64,000 nucleotides of DNA from Deltaproteobacteria bacterium (GTDB lineage: Bacteria > Myxococcota_C > UBA6777). Position numbers and translations under genes: made by a program. The stretch is taken from the NCBI GenBank assembly GCA_002731275.1, contig PCBK01000029.1:62001-126000 (forward strand), given 5' to 3'. A model generated the notes under the pieces. The model made no database searches, was not told the origin of the DNA, and was given only the letters and a program-made list of their open reading frames with translations. This document shows, piece after piece, positions 9,819 through 17,335 of the stretch; within the stretch, counting starts at the first letter, position 1; each line of letters starts with the position of its first letter.

Positions 9819-10086
9819 GTATCACTCCACAACTCCTGTCCAACTCTATTGCAAAACAAGTGACAATGAAAGCATCAAATCCTCTGTATCTCGGCGTGTT
9901 GTTGCTCTCTGTCTCTCATCCTGACCCATCTGTGTGCGTTCTCCCTTGTCGCCGGCTTGGCCTTTGCAAGGGGTCTTCCTAGCGTCCTTTTATAAATCGC
10001 GAGACCCTACAAGATCAAGTAGGTGATCTCTTTTTTCTCGCCTCTTTGACATCCATACAACAAATGTGTAACCTGTCTATTCCAAG
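9819..10086. other. Divergent intergenic region, no gene seen
   Basis: These roughly 270 bases separate the leftward receiver-GGDEF operon from the rightward TetR gene and must contain both promoters. I see no gene. The only clear element is the TetR palindrome at its right edge, listed separately. Confidence 0.5.
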
Positions 10087-10104
10087 TAAGTAAACTCTTA
10101 CTTA
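10087..10104. promoter_or_regulatory. TetR operator copy 1 (palindrome)
   Basis: This is a perfect inverted repeat with seven-base arms and a four-base centre, TAAGTAA-ACTC-TTACTTA, 24 bases before the TetR start codon. The same half-sites recur at 10756-10773 ahead of the first cytochrome gene. Short palindromes shared by a TetR gene and its neighbour are typical of autoregulated TetR systems, so repression by the adjacent regulator is a strong inference. Confidence 0.85.
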
Positions 10105-10127
10105 AGCCCCTGAGGAGATCTCGACAT

Positions 10128-10727
10128 ATGGCGCAACGACGTGATACTGAACAGAGAAAGCGAGAGATCGCAGCTGCCGCACTGCGACTTGCAGGCACAA
10201 AAGGTTTTCACAAACTGACCACCTCCATGCTCGCCAAAGAAGTTGGACTCTCTGATGGCGCGATCTTTCGGCACTTCGCCAACAAAAAGGAGATCATCGA
10301 TGCGACGATCCTGCGCTTCGAAGAGCTCCTCATGCAGGACTTTCCGCCCACCGACGCACATCCTCTTCAACGGCTTCGGGCTCTGTTTTTTCAACGTGTT
10401 CGTGTCCTCTGTGCATACCCCGAACTTCGCGCGATCGCCTTTAACAGTCAACTCAGCTTGATCGCAAGTGAAGAGGGTGCCAAACACGTCCAATCGATCG
10501 TCCAACAGACCAAACTCTTTATCCGGCAATGTCTGCTCGATGCACAACAAGAACGCATGATCGGAGATGACATCCCCGTTGAGATCTTTCTCTCAGCCTT
10601 CATCGGTGTGATCCGTGGCGCCGCGCTCCAAGCCACGACACTTACACACGATGATACATCGTCCATTGAACAACACATCGAAACACTGTGGAGCGGACTC
10701 GAACAACTCTTACGTCGGTCGAAATAG
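10128..10727 (+). CDS. TetR/AcrR family transcriptional regulator
   Basis: This 199-residue repressor has a canonical TetR N-terminal helix-turn-helix at about 10-57: KREIAAAALRLAGTKGFHKLTT, MLAKEVGLSDGAIFRHFANK and KEIIDATILRFEE. The variable C-terminal ligand domain (about 70-199) gives no clue to the inducer. The ATG at 10128 follows GAGGAG by about ten bases. Two matching palindromes, one just upstream of this gene and one between it and the first cytochrome c'-like gene, point to autoregulation and control of that gene. The next gene starts 61 bases downstream, with the second operator and a strong AAGGAGG between them. Loss of repression would therefore raise both regulator and cytochrome levels. 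Confidence 0.92.
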   Translation: MAQRRDTEQRKREIAAAALRLAGTKGFHKLTTSMLAKEVGLSDGAIFRHFANKKEIIDATILRFEELLMQDFPPTDAHPLQRLRALFFQRVRVLCAYPELRAIAFNSQLSLIASEEGAKHVQSIVQQTKLFIRQCLLDAQQERMIGDDIPVEIFLSAFIGVIRGAALQATTLTHDDTSSIEQHIETLWSGLEQLLRRSK

Positions 10728-10755
10728 GCACCGATCTTTTTTTTGATTTGTCATG

Positions 10756-10773
10756 TAAGTAAATATTTACTTC
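10756..10773. promoter_or_regulatory. TetR operator copy 2 upstream of cytochrome c'-like gene
   Basis: TAAGTAA-ATAT-TTACTTC is the same operator as at 10087-10104, with one mismatch in the outermost base. The central 16 bases (10757-10772) form a perfect palindrome. It ends 15 bases before the ATG of the first cytochrome c'-like gene, just upstream of its ribosome-binding site, so a bound repressor would block transcription there. Confidence 0.85.
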
Positions 10774-10788
10774 AAAAAGGAGGACGCG

Positions 10789-11295
10789 ATGAAACGCACT
10801 CACTGGTTAACATGGTTATCCTTAGGACTCTGGCTCTTTACAGTGTTGTATGTTGGTTATTTTTTCATCTTTGGGACGACGACAAAAAATACGGTGGATA
10901 AACGCATCGCCGTTGTCCTCTCTCCTGGAGAGAGGGAGTTTGTGCTTGATGAGATGCGCAGTCTACTCAAAGGCCTTCGAGATATCATGGAAGGTTTGTC
11001 CAAGGACAACATGAAGGATGTCTCGAAAGCCCTCTCCAATATGGGGATGAAGATGGCTGCTGACGATTCACCTGTGCTTCTGGGAAAACTCCCGATCGGA
11101 CTGAAAACGATGGGGATGGGACTCCACCGAAAGATGGACGTGCTCTCTGCACAGCTCAGTCAAAAAAAGCTCAGCAAAAAACAGTTGCTCACAGAATTAA
11201 CGACTTCTTTGAATACCTGTATCACCTGCCACGCGACCTACAAAATCGTGACGGGCGGTGGCTCCAGTAAAAAGTACAAGCGCACCAAAAAATAA
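10789..11295 (+). CDS. Membrane-anchored cytochrome c'-like protein, copy 1
   Basis: This 168-residue protein has an uncleaved-looking N-terminal membrane helix (about 6-30, WLTWLSLGLWLF and following) and a helical, Met/Lys-rich body ending in one haem-attachment motif CITCH at about 149-153, followed by ATYK. A single CxxCH close to the C-terminus after a helical bundle, with a Tyr-Lys/Arg just behind it, is the layout of the cytochrome c'/c556 family, which carries one periplasmic haem and binds NO, CO or moves electrons. The start is supported by AAGGAGG about seven bases upstream. It is tightly preceded by a TetR operator. A second copy with most residues identical follows after 230 bases. 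The haem site is clear; the assignment to cytochrome c' rather than another haem helical protein is a fold-level inference. Confidence 0.78.
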   Translation: MKRTHWLTWLSLGLWLFTVLYVGYFFIFGTTTKNTVDKRIAVVLSPGEREFVLDEMRSLLKGLRDIMEGLSKDNMKDVSKALSNMGMKMAADDSPVLLGKLPIGLKTMGMGLHRKMDVLSAQLSQKKLSKKQLLTELTTSLNTCITCHATYKIVTGGGSSKKYKRTKK

Positions 11296-11525
11296 GGCCG
11301 TCGCTCCTTCAAACCACACAAAGCTACAGACTGAGCCCACGAGCTGACCCCAGGTACTCTCTTGCCAGATCGCAGACGTTCTCATCCTGCTCCATTTTTC
11401 CCGTCTATTTGGAAATCTTTGTCACAAATGTGCTCCTTGTGTCTCTTTGTACATGGAGCATGCATTTTGCACATCTTTTTGTTTTGCGATGTAGACGATG
11501 ATTCGCTGTTGAAGAGGAGAATTGA
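11296..11525. other. Intergenic between cytochrome copies, no TetR operator
   Basis: These 230 bases lack the TAAGTAA-N4-TTACTTA element found ahead of copy 1. A weak dyad, TGCTCC at 11431-11436 with GGAGCA at 11455-11460, is the only symmetry seen. Copy 2 may be read through from copy 1 or have its own control. Confidence 0.45.
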
Positions 11526-12032
11526 ATGAAACGTATCCACTGGCTGACATGGTTGTCCCTTGGACTTTGGCTCTTTACGATTGGCTACTCGGGCTACTAC
11601 TTCATCTTTGGGACGACCACAAAGAACACTGTGGATAAACGCGTCGCTGTCGTCCTCTCATCGAGTGACAGAGAGTTTATTCTCGATGAAATGCGCGGTC
11701 TGCTCAAGGGTCTCAGAGATATCATGGAGGGGCTGTCCAAGGACAACATGAAGGATATCTCCAAGGCGCTCTCCAATATGGGAATGAAGGCGGCTGCCCA
11801 CGAATCACATACCCTCCACAGGAGGCTCCCGATTGGATTCAAAATGATGGGGATGGGGTTGCGCAAAAAGATGGACAAACTCTCCACACAGCTCAGCCAA
11901 AAAAAGATCAACAGAAAACAGTTACTCACAGAGCTGACGACCTCCATGAACACCTGTGTCAGTTGCCACTCTACATACAAAATTGTCACAACATACAACT
12001 CCGACAAAAACCCCCAACGCACCAAAAAATAG
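11526..12032 (+). CDS. Membrane-anchored cytochrome c'-like protein, copy 2
   Basis: This 168-residue paralogue of the preceding gene has the same length, the same N-terminal anchor (HWLTWLSLGLWLFT) and the haem motif CVSCH at the same place near the C-terminus, followed by STYK. Most differences are conservative or clustered in the middle (HESHTLHRRLPIG against DDSPVLLGKLPIG), so both copies have probably been kept under selection. AGAGGAG lies about seven bases before the ATG. Unlike copy 1 it has no TetR palindrome upstream. A membrane-tethered single-haem periplasmic protein is certain in outline; its electron partner or gaseous ligand is unknown. No oxidase or nitrite reductase genes are nearby. 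Confidence 0.78.
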   Translation: MKRIHWLTWLSLGLWLFTIGYSGYYFIFGTTTKNTVDKRVAVVLSSSDREFILDEMRGLLKGLRDIMEGLSKDNMKDISKALSNMGMKAAAHESHTLHRRLPIGFKMMGMGLRKKMDKLSTQLSQKKINRKQLLTELTTSMNTCVSCHSTYKIVTTYNSDKNPQRTKK

Positions 12033-12152
12033 CCTCCCGACAAAGACTTCCCACTCGCGCTCTCTCTTTAAATGATGTACACTCCTGTCCATCCCGTTCT
12101 TTTTTGCCATCACCTTGTCCGTGAAGGCCATTTTCTTTTGGAGAGAGTATCG

Positions 12153-13919
12153 ATGAATGCTTGGTTTGTTCGCTCGTGGTTGGTCATGGGCTTTATGTGT
12201 ATGAGCAGCGCAATGTTTCTTCAGTGCAGTAGCCGCGCTGTTGTCGGGTCGACTTGCGAAACAAAGGCCGAGTGCCTTAACGGACTCGATTGTATTGGTG
12301 GCACTTGCCAGAAGGCATCAGAAGGTGGTTCCAATACCGAACAAATCGGTCAGGAGGGACAGACTGAGCGGACAATCGCAGACGCAGGTCGCGAAGCCAG
12401 CCCCGAACCTTCTACACCTGATACATCGACACAAGAACCAACAGGGAACGAGCCTTCTTCGGAGCCATCGACACCTGACACGCAGCCTGGCGAACCCTCT
12501 GTGCAACCTGAACCTTCACCACGGGACACAACACCAACCTGTCCTAACAGTTGCCAAGCCAATGCCGATTGTGGCCCGTGTGGCAGCCAATTCACTTGCA
12601 CGAATGGTAAGTGTGTGTCTGGTGGAGGCCAGTGTCCCAGCTTTTGCTTGAGCAACGATCAGTGTAAAACGTGTGGCAACAACTTCACCTGTCAGACTGG
12701 GCAATGCAAAGTCGCCAATCCCGCGAATTGTCCAGGAGGATGTGCTGTGGATGCGCAGTGCAATGCGTGTGGGCAAGGCTTTACCTGTGATAGCGGTAAA
12801 TGTACGAAGGGAGCGGCACCAAAATGTCCGAACTTCTGTCTTGATGACAAAGCCTGCCAGCCTTGTGGGACTGGCTATACCTGTCAGCAATTTCAGTGCA
12901 AGCAGGGGAGCAGTGGGAACCAATGCCCAAGTAGTTGCGCTGTCGATATTCAATGTAACGCTTGTGGGCAGGGCTATACATGTCAAAATGGGACCTGCCA
13001 GCAGGGCGGCAGCACTAATCAGTGTCCCAACTTCTGTGTCTCTGCTGATCAATGTAAAGCTTGTGGGACGGGGTATACTTGCCAACAGTTCCAATGTAAG
13101 CAAGGCGGCGCAAGTCAGTGTCCTGCGAGCTGTACGACGAGTTTCGAATGTGGACCTTGTGGACAGGGTTATTCTTGCCAAAATGGGACCTGCCAACAAG
13201 GCGGAACCAGCCAGTGTCCGGGATTCTGTCTCGATAACAACGCTTGTCAGCCTTGTGGGACGGGGTATACCTGCCAACAGTTCCAATGCAAGCAGGGGAA
13301 CGCTGGGCAATGTCCTCCGTCGTGTGCAAGTAACGCCGATTGCAATGTTTGTGGGACGGGTTACGCCTGTCAAAATGGGACTTGTCAGCAGGGCGGTGCC
13401 AATCAGTGTCCCGCGAGCTGTCTTGTGAGCATTCAATGTGCGTCTTGTGGGCAGGGATATACCTGTCAGAATGGAACTTGTCAGCAGGGCGGTGGGAACC
13501 AATGTCCCTCATCTTGTCCGAATGACTTTGCGTGTATCCCCTGTGGTGTGGGCTATACTTGCCAAAATGGGGCTTGCCAGCAAGGCGGCGCGAACCAGTG
13601 CCCGTCGTCATGTAAAGCAGACACGGACTGTGCGAATTGTACTGGACGTACAAAGTGTCAGTCTATCGCTGGATTGGGTGGGATTTGCTCTGCAGGGGGG
13701 ACCAATCAATGTCCTGTGAGCTGCACGACTGACACTGAGTGCGCGAATTGTACGGGTCGAACGAAGTGTGTTGTTGTGCAAGGTCTTGGTGGGAGTTGTG
13801 CCCCCGGTGGAAACACTGGGCAATGTCCCAATACCTGCAAGGCAGATACAGATTGTGCAAACTGCACAGGCCGCACCAAGTGCCGAAACCTCGGACTCTT
13901 CTCTTCTTGTATGCAGTGA
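12153..13919 (+). CDS. Cys-rich repeat exported protein (14 modules)
   Basis: This 588-residue probable surface protein has an N-terminal signal (MNAWFVRSWLVMGF and following) ending in a lipobox-like FLQC, a short Cys segment, a Pro/Ser/Thr/Glu-rich linker (about 65-125), then 14 tandem modules of about 32-37 residues. Modules 1-11 follow CPxxC-x4-xC-x2-CGxGYTC-x3-xC with six cysteines each, often in alternating variants ending QNGTCQQG or QQFQCKQG. The last three switch to a variant with CANCTGRTKC. The alternation suggests duplication of module pairs. ATG 12153 is chosen because GGAGAGAG lies just upstream and the signal starts there. It resembles the protein at 3280-5469 in design but not in module sequence. 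Function is unknown. Confidence 0.8.
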   Translation: MNAWFVRSWLVMGFMCMSSAMFLQCSSRAVVGSTCETKAECLNGLDCIGGTCQKASEGGSNTEQIGQEGQTERTIADAGREASPEPSTPDTSTQEPTGNEPSSEPSTPDTQPGEPSVQPEPSPRDTTPTCPNSCQANADCGPCGSQFTCTNGKCVSGGGQCPSFCLSNDQCKTCGNNFTCQTGQCKVANPANCPGGCAVDAQCNACGQGFTCDSGKCTKGAAPKCPNFCLDDKACQPCGTGYTCQQFQCKQGSSGNQCPSSCAVDIQCNACGQGYTCQNGTCQQGGSTNQCPNFCVSADQCKACGTGYTCQQFQCKQGGASQCPASCTTSFECGPCGQGYSCQNGTCQQGGTSQCPGFCLDNNACQPCGTGYTCQQFQCKQGNAGQCPPSCASNADCNVCGTGYACQNGTCQQGGANQCPASCLVSIQCASCGQGYTCQNGTCQQGGGNQCPSSCPNDFACIPCGVGYTCQNGACQQGGANQCPSSCKADTDCANCTGRTKCQSIAGLGGICSAGGTNQCPVSCTTDTECANCTGRTKCVVVQGLGGSCAPGGNTGQCPNTCKADTDCANCTGRTKCRNLGLFSSCMQ

Positions 13920-14034
13920 GACGTCTTGTGGGGGGATTTTACACGTACTTGTAGATAAGGATGTGTATTGATTTTGTTTGTGGGTGTGAATGTGGGGAAG
14001 ATCGAGAAGGGAAAGGGGGGAGGGGAAGCAGGCT

Positions 14035-14247
14035 CTAGTTCCCGCTTTCGCGCAGGCGTTGTCTACGCAGAGCTTTACGGCGACGACGTTCGGCTTGACG
14101 GCGTTTGATGCGGCGTTGTTCGCTGGGTTTGACGTAGAACATACGACGACGGCACTCTTTACGGATACCAGCACGATCAACAGCACGTCGGAAACGTTTC
14201 ATCGCTCTTTCGAAGGTTTCGCCTTCTTTTACTCTGACTTCAGCCAT
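14035..14247 (-). CDS. rpsU: 30S ribosomal protein S21
   Basis: This is a 70-residue S21 protein of the small ribosomal subunit. It has the family signature VKEGETFERAMKRFRR, a KRECRRR-like segment (IRKECRRRMFY), and the very basic C-terminal tail RRRRKALRRQR. S21 helps initiate translation by pairing with the 3' end region of 16S rRNA. The start follows a near-perfect Shine-Dalgarno GGAGGTGA by about ten bases. It is a single gene here, without the dnaG-rpoD neighbours common in enterobacteria. Convergent with the Cys-rich gene; 115 bases separate their stops. Confidence 0.95.
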   Translation of the reverse strand: MAEVRVKEGETFERAMKRFRRAVDRAGIRKECRRRMFYVKPSEQRRIKRRQAERRRRKALRRQRLRESGN

Positions 14248-14854
14248 ATGTGTTTTTTCACCTCCGTGAATGGTTCGGGTCTTCCCGAAACAAGAATCAT
14301 TGTGTTTGTAGCAAAATCATTATTTCGTTTGTATATTGTCGAATCGCAGGCGTACAACCTGTCTGATTCTTTACACAAGGCGATCTGTCATCACCTCCAA
14401 AAGAGCCTTGCGTGATGAATCTTTTCAGGATCGAAATGAATCACATTTCAGATCTGGGACGCGGAGTATACCAAAACATTCTTTGTGATTCAACACCTGT
14501 GACGAGTTTTTTTTCCTTTGAGAAGCAAACCCTGCATCTACCGTGGTGAAGTGGAGGTTCTAGGGGGTAAGAGGGGAGGAGATGGCCCTTGATGACTTTT
14601 CCGTTCGGATGTATAAATAGGAATTGGTGCCAGCCAATGTGATGAAAGATGGAATGTTTGGTTGTGGCGTCATGTTTCAAAAAGGGAACACCTTTGAAGA
14701 GGCCGAACCCGATTTGCCCCAGGCGTTGTTTGTTGCGATAGGTTCCCGCTTGGAGATACGAATCATCTGTGTCGAGATTCCATTGTCTTCTTTGCACGCT
14801 GCGTATGTGAATGTTTGGAAACCTGGGTTTGTCATGTAAGAAGGAGTCGTTTGG
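14248..14854. other. Long divergent intergenic region with an unexplained open frame
   Basis: About 600 bases lie between leftward rpsU and the rightward NYN gene. A minus-strand open frame of 183 codons (14441-14992) spans most of it and runs 138 bases into the NYN gene. It has no ribosome-binding site I can see and no recognisable motif. A second strong Shine-Dalgarno-like GGAGGTGATG (minus strand, near 14390) lies in the rpsU leader. I do not call a gene here. Confidence 0.4.
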
Positions 14855-16951
14855 ATGGCTGGAGTTGCGATATTTGTAGACTATGAGAACCTGACCTTCG
14901 TTCTGCAACGTCGGGAGTATTGTCGTCTGCGCCATCAAAAGATAGGAGAGGCGTTGCTCCAGTATGCGCGTCAATTTGGTGCGATCGAGCAAGCGACTAT
15001 GTGGGCGGAGTGGGACCGGTTCCAGTCAAACAAACGACACGAGCAAAGCGCCCAGGCGATCTTGACCGCGCTCGGATTTGACTGTCTCTACTTACTACGT
15101 CCATCAGACCGTGGATATACAGAGCAGGCTATCCTCAAAAAAGTACAACCTCGACTCAATGATCTCAAACAGATCATTCTGGTCAGTGGTGATTACACCT
15201 TCCCCGAATTACTCTCTCAAATCGATATCCCAACCTCACTCGTCCTGCTCTCCAAAGAGGGAGCCTTTGTCGCCAACGAAGAAGTCGATGTCGTCGAATT
15301 TGCAGATGTTGTCGACAGTGATGAGGTGCTCAGTCCACTCCAAACCCCCCACGGGATGGAGCCGGCTGCATTTTATATCTGGATGCAACGCGTCCTGCAA
15401 GAGGAACTGCGTCGTCGCTCTTGGCATGGGATGTCCTTTCATATGTTGGCGCGCCTGCTCGTCGAGCGCAATCTCTGCGAAGAAGATGTCGAGGCGCAAT
15501 TCTACATCAACCAGGCCGTCCGCGAGGGGTTCCTCGAACGTTCTGAGACGGAGCTGCCAACAGGGCGGCGTATCCTGCTTAAACCCACTATCGTCGAGCG
15601 CGCAAATGATCCTGTCTGGTCCTTCGATGAAGAGTTCCGCTGGGCACAGTTGATTTGGGCGCTAGAGATGATCCTCTCACGCAACCCCTGGTGGGAGTAT
15701 GTGACCTTCAGCCGACTTCGCGAAGAACTCGAAAAATGGTCTCTCGTGACAGGCTCCGATGAACTTCAACAGATGGTTGAAGAGGCCGTTGAGAAAGGCA
15801 TTTACAAACTCAACGTCGAAGAAGGTGGTCCACCACTCTTTCGCAAAAAATACAAATATACCCTCGGTGATGTCGGTGAGATGCGTGAGAAGTTCCGCGA
15901 GCTTCCTCTGTTGATCTTACAAACGATGCGTGGACTTTTGGAACTTCATCCACATTGGCATGGTGTCTCATTCAGTAAGCTCCTCGATGAGCTTGATGAA
16001 CGTGTCCGTCACGCCGAGCAGAAGATCTGGGTCGATCGACAGCGCCTCAAAGATTGGTGTAATTTTCTCGTCGCGATCGGTTTTCTACACGCTTTCCGTG
16101 GTCGGCCACGTGTTGTCGATGGAGAGCTACGTGACCCACCGACCTTGCTACGTATCGTCCCTGAGCATCCTTGGTTACAACACCTCGGAAAGATTACAGA
16201 AGAGGAGAGTGTTGTCCCTGAAGAAGAAGTTCACGACGACGACGATCTCGGACCCAAAAAGGATTTTACACTCCGTAGACTCGACTACTACCGCTTGATC
16301 GTCGTGATTGAACACTATCTTCACATCTCAAACAACGACGCGGTGGTTGCTGGTTGGATGCCAATGTCCACGCTATTCCACGTGATGGGGCGCAGTCTGG
16401 AGCGCTCATTCTGTAACGCTGTTGTACGCTCTGCACGGGAAAAAGGGATTATTGAGATCCGCACTCACGATCCTCGTCCCGGACAACATCCCGCACGTGG
16501 CGCACACCTTGAACTCGATCACCCCGATGCTGTCGCTGCAAGAAAGCGTGTGCTGCGTTTGCTCGATATCATTCAATCTGTACAGGATCGCAACGGTGTC
16601 GCTGAGCTGTACACACTCGAAGCGCGCCTGCGAGAAGATCCATTCTTTGGCGAGGAAGAAGATGAACGGCTCGGTTGGATCGAGTTAATGCGCGAAGAGA
16701 ACTTGATCCTTGTGCGCCCCCACACAGGAACCGAAGATGAAGGAACGACGCGTTATCTGTGTACATTAAACTTCCGCGATCGCTATGTCCTCGCACTTTT
16801 GGAGCGACTGTATCCTTCCTCCAAGGGCAGCTTCGCTTCACTCGCTGCAGCGAGTGAAGCCGATGAAAAGAACACCACAGAGGAAGATATCGATCTCGAC
16901 GCATCCAAGTCCCAGCCTTACAATCCCTCCGACTACTCTAAGCCCAATTAA
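14855..16951 (+). CDS. NYN-domain (PIN-like nuclease) protein with repeated winged-helix-like C-terminus
   Basis: This 698-residue protein starts with a NYN/LabA-type PIN-fold domain (about 1-155): AIFVDYENL carries the first acidic residue, ILVSGDYTF the second acidic cluster, and LLSQIDIPTSLVLL the following strand. NYN domains are typically RNases. The remainder (about 165-670) consists of several segments of about 90-110 residues rich in Trp, Leu and Glu with the shared look of WHGxSF-x2-L-x-LLVER and a final hydrophobic strand, best seen at about 187, 280, 368 and 486. They resemble repeated winged-helix or LOTUS-like RNA-binding modules; this is inference. AAGGAG precedes the ATG by eight bases. 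The final 35 residues are polar. It stands alone, with 384 bases to the PKS gene. Confidence 0.75.
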   Translation: MAGVAIFVDYENLTFVLQRREYCRLRHQKIGEALLQYARQFGAIEQATMWAEWDRFQSNKRHEQSAQAILTALGFDCLYLLRPSDRGYTEQAILKKVQPRLNDLKQIILVSGDYTFPELLSQIDIPTSLVLLSKEGAFVANEEVDVVEFADVVDSDEVLSPLQTPHGMEPAAFYIWMQRVLQEELRRRSWHGMSFHMLARLLVERNLCEEDVEAQFYINQAVREGFLERSETELPTGRRILLKPTIVERANDPVWSFDEEFRWAQLIWALEMILSRNPWWEYVTFSRLREELEKWSLVTGSDELQQMVEEAVEKGIYKLNVEEGGPPLFRKKYKYTLGDVGEMREKFRELPLLILQTMRGLLELHPHWHGVSFSKLLDELDERVRHAEQKIWVDRQRLKDWCNFLVAIGFLHAFRGRPRVVDGELRDPPTLLRIVPEHPWLQHLGKITEEESVVPEEEVHDDDDLGPKKDFTLRRLDYYRLIVVIEHYLHISNNDAVVAGWMPMSTLFHVMGRSLERSFCNAVVRSAREKGIIEIRTHDPRPGQHPARGAHLELDHPDAVAARKRVLRLLDIIQSVQDRNGVAELYTLEARLREDPFFGEEEDERLGWIELMREENLILVRPHTGTEDEGTTRYLCTLNFRDRYVLALLERLYPSSKGSFASLAAASEADEKNTTEEDIDLDASKSQPYNPSDYSKPN

Positions 16952-17335
16952 GCTTCCCTCCAAACACTACACAGCCATACAAATACCAACCTTATTGCTT
17001 CATTGACACTAGCCTTTTTGCTTCGCGATTCGCGACATGTGAAAAAAATGTCTCCGTGAAAGTGTGGAAGTGGACCACAAACGATGGGATGATTCCTCTT
17101 TGTGGAGTTGTATGTCTTTGAAGTTTCATCACTTCTTTGTGTGTTGTGGTTGCTCTCTTTTTTTGCAAAGTAGCTTTGCGTATTCGTCTGTTGAAAGCCT
17201 GCTATCGCCGTATTACCGTGGTTGGCGACAATTCTATGTGGCCAGGACTCTTCCACAATGGTCTTTATCTATCCGTTGAAGACTTTGAGTATCTGGCCAT
17301 TTTTCTATCGCTGACAACAAAACAGGTTTACAACT
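16952..17335. other. Intergenic upstream of PKS, with possible peptidase-like remnant
   Basis: These 384 bases hold no gene I would call. One rightward open frame (from TTG at 17137, overlapping the PKS start) encodes RITVVGDNSMWPGLFHNG, which resembles the catalytic-Ser motif of S24/S26 peptidases, but it lacks the rest of such a domain. The PKS promoter must lie here; the ribosome-binding site before 17336 (AACAGG) is weak. Confidence 0.35.

Noticed and set aside
12516-13502. 328-codon antisense frame over the second Cys-rich gene
   Set aside because: Shadow of the repeated modules; no start signal and a repetitive Leu/Thr-rich translation.
12540-13920. Roughly 100-base periodic direct repeats
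   Set aside because: They are protein modules in one open frame, not spacer-repeat units; no cas genes are present.
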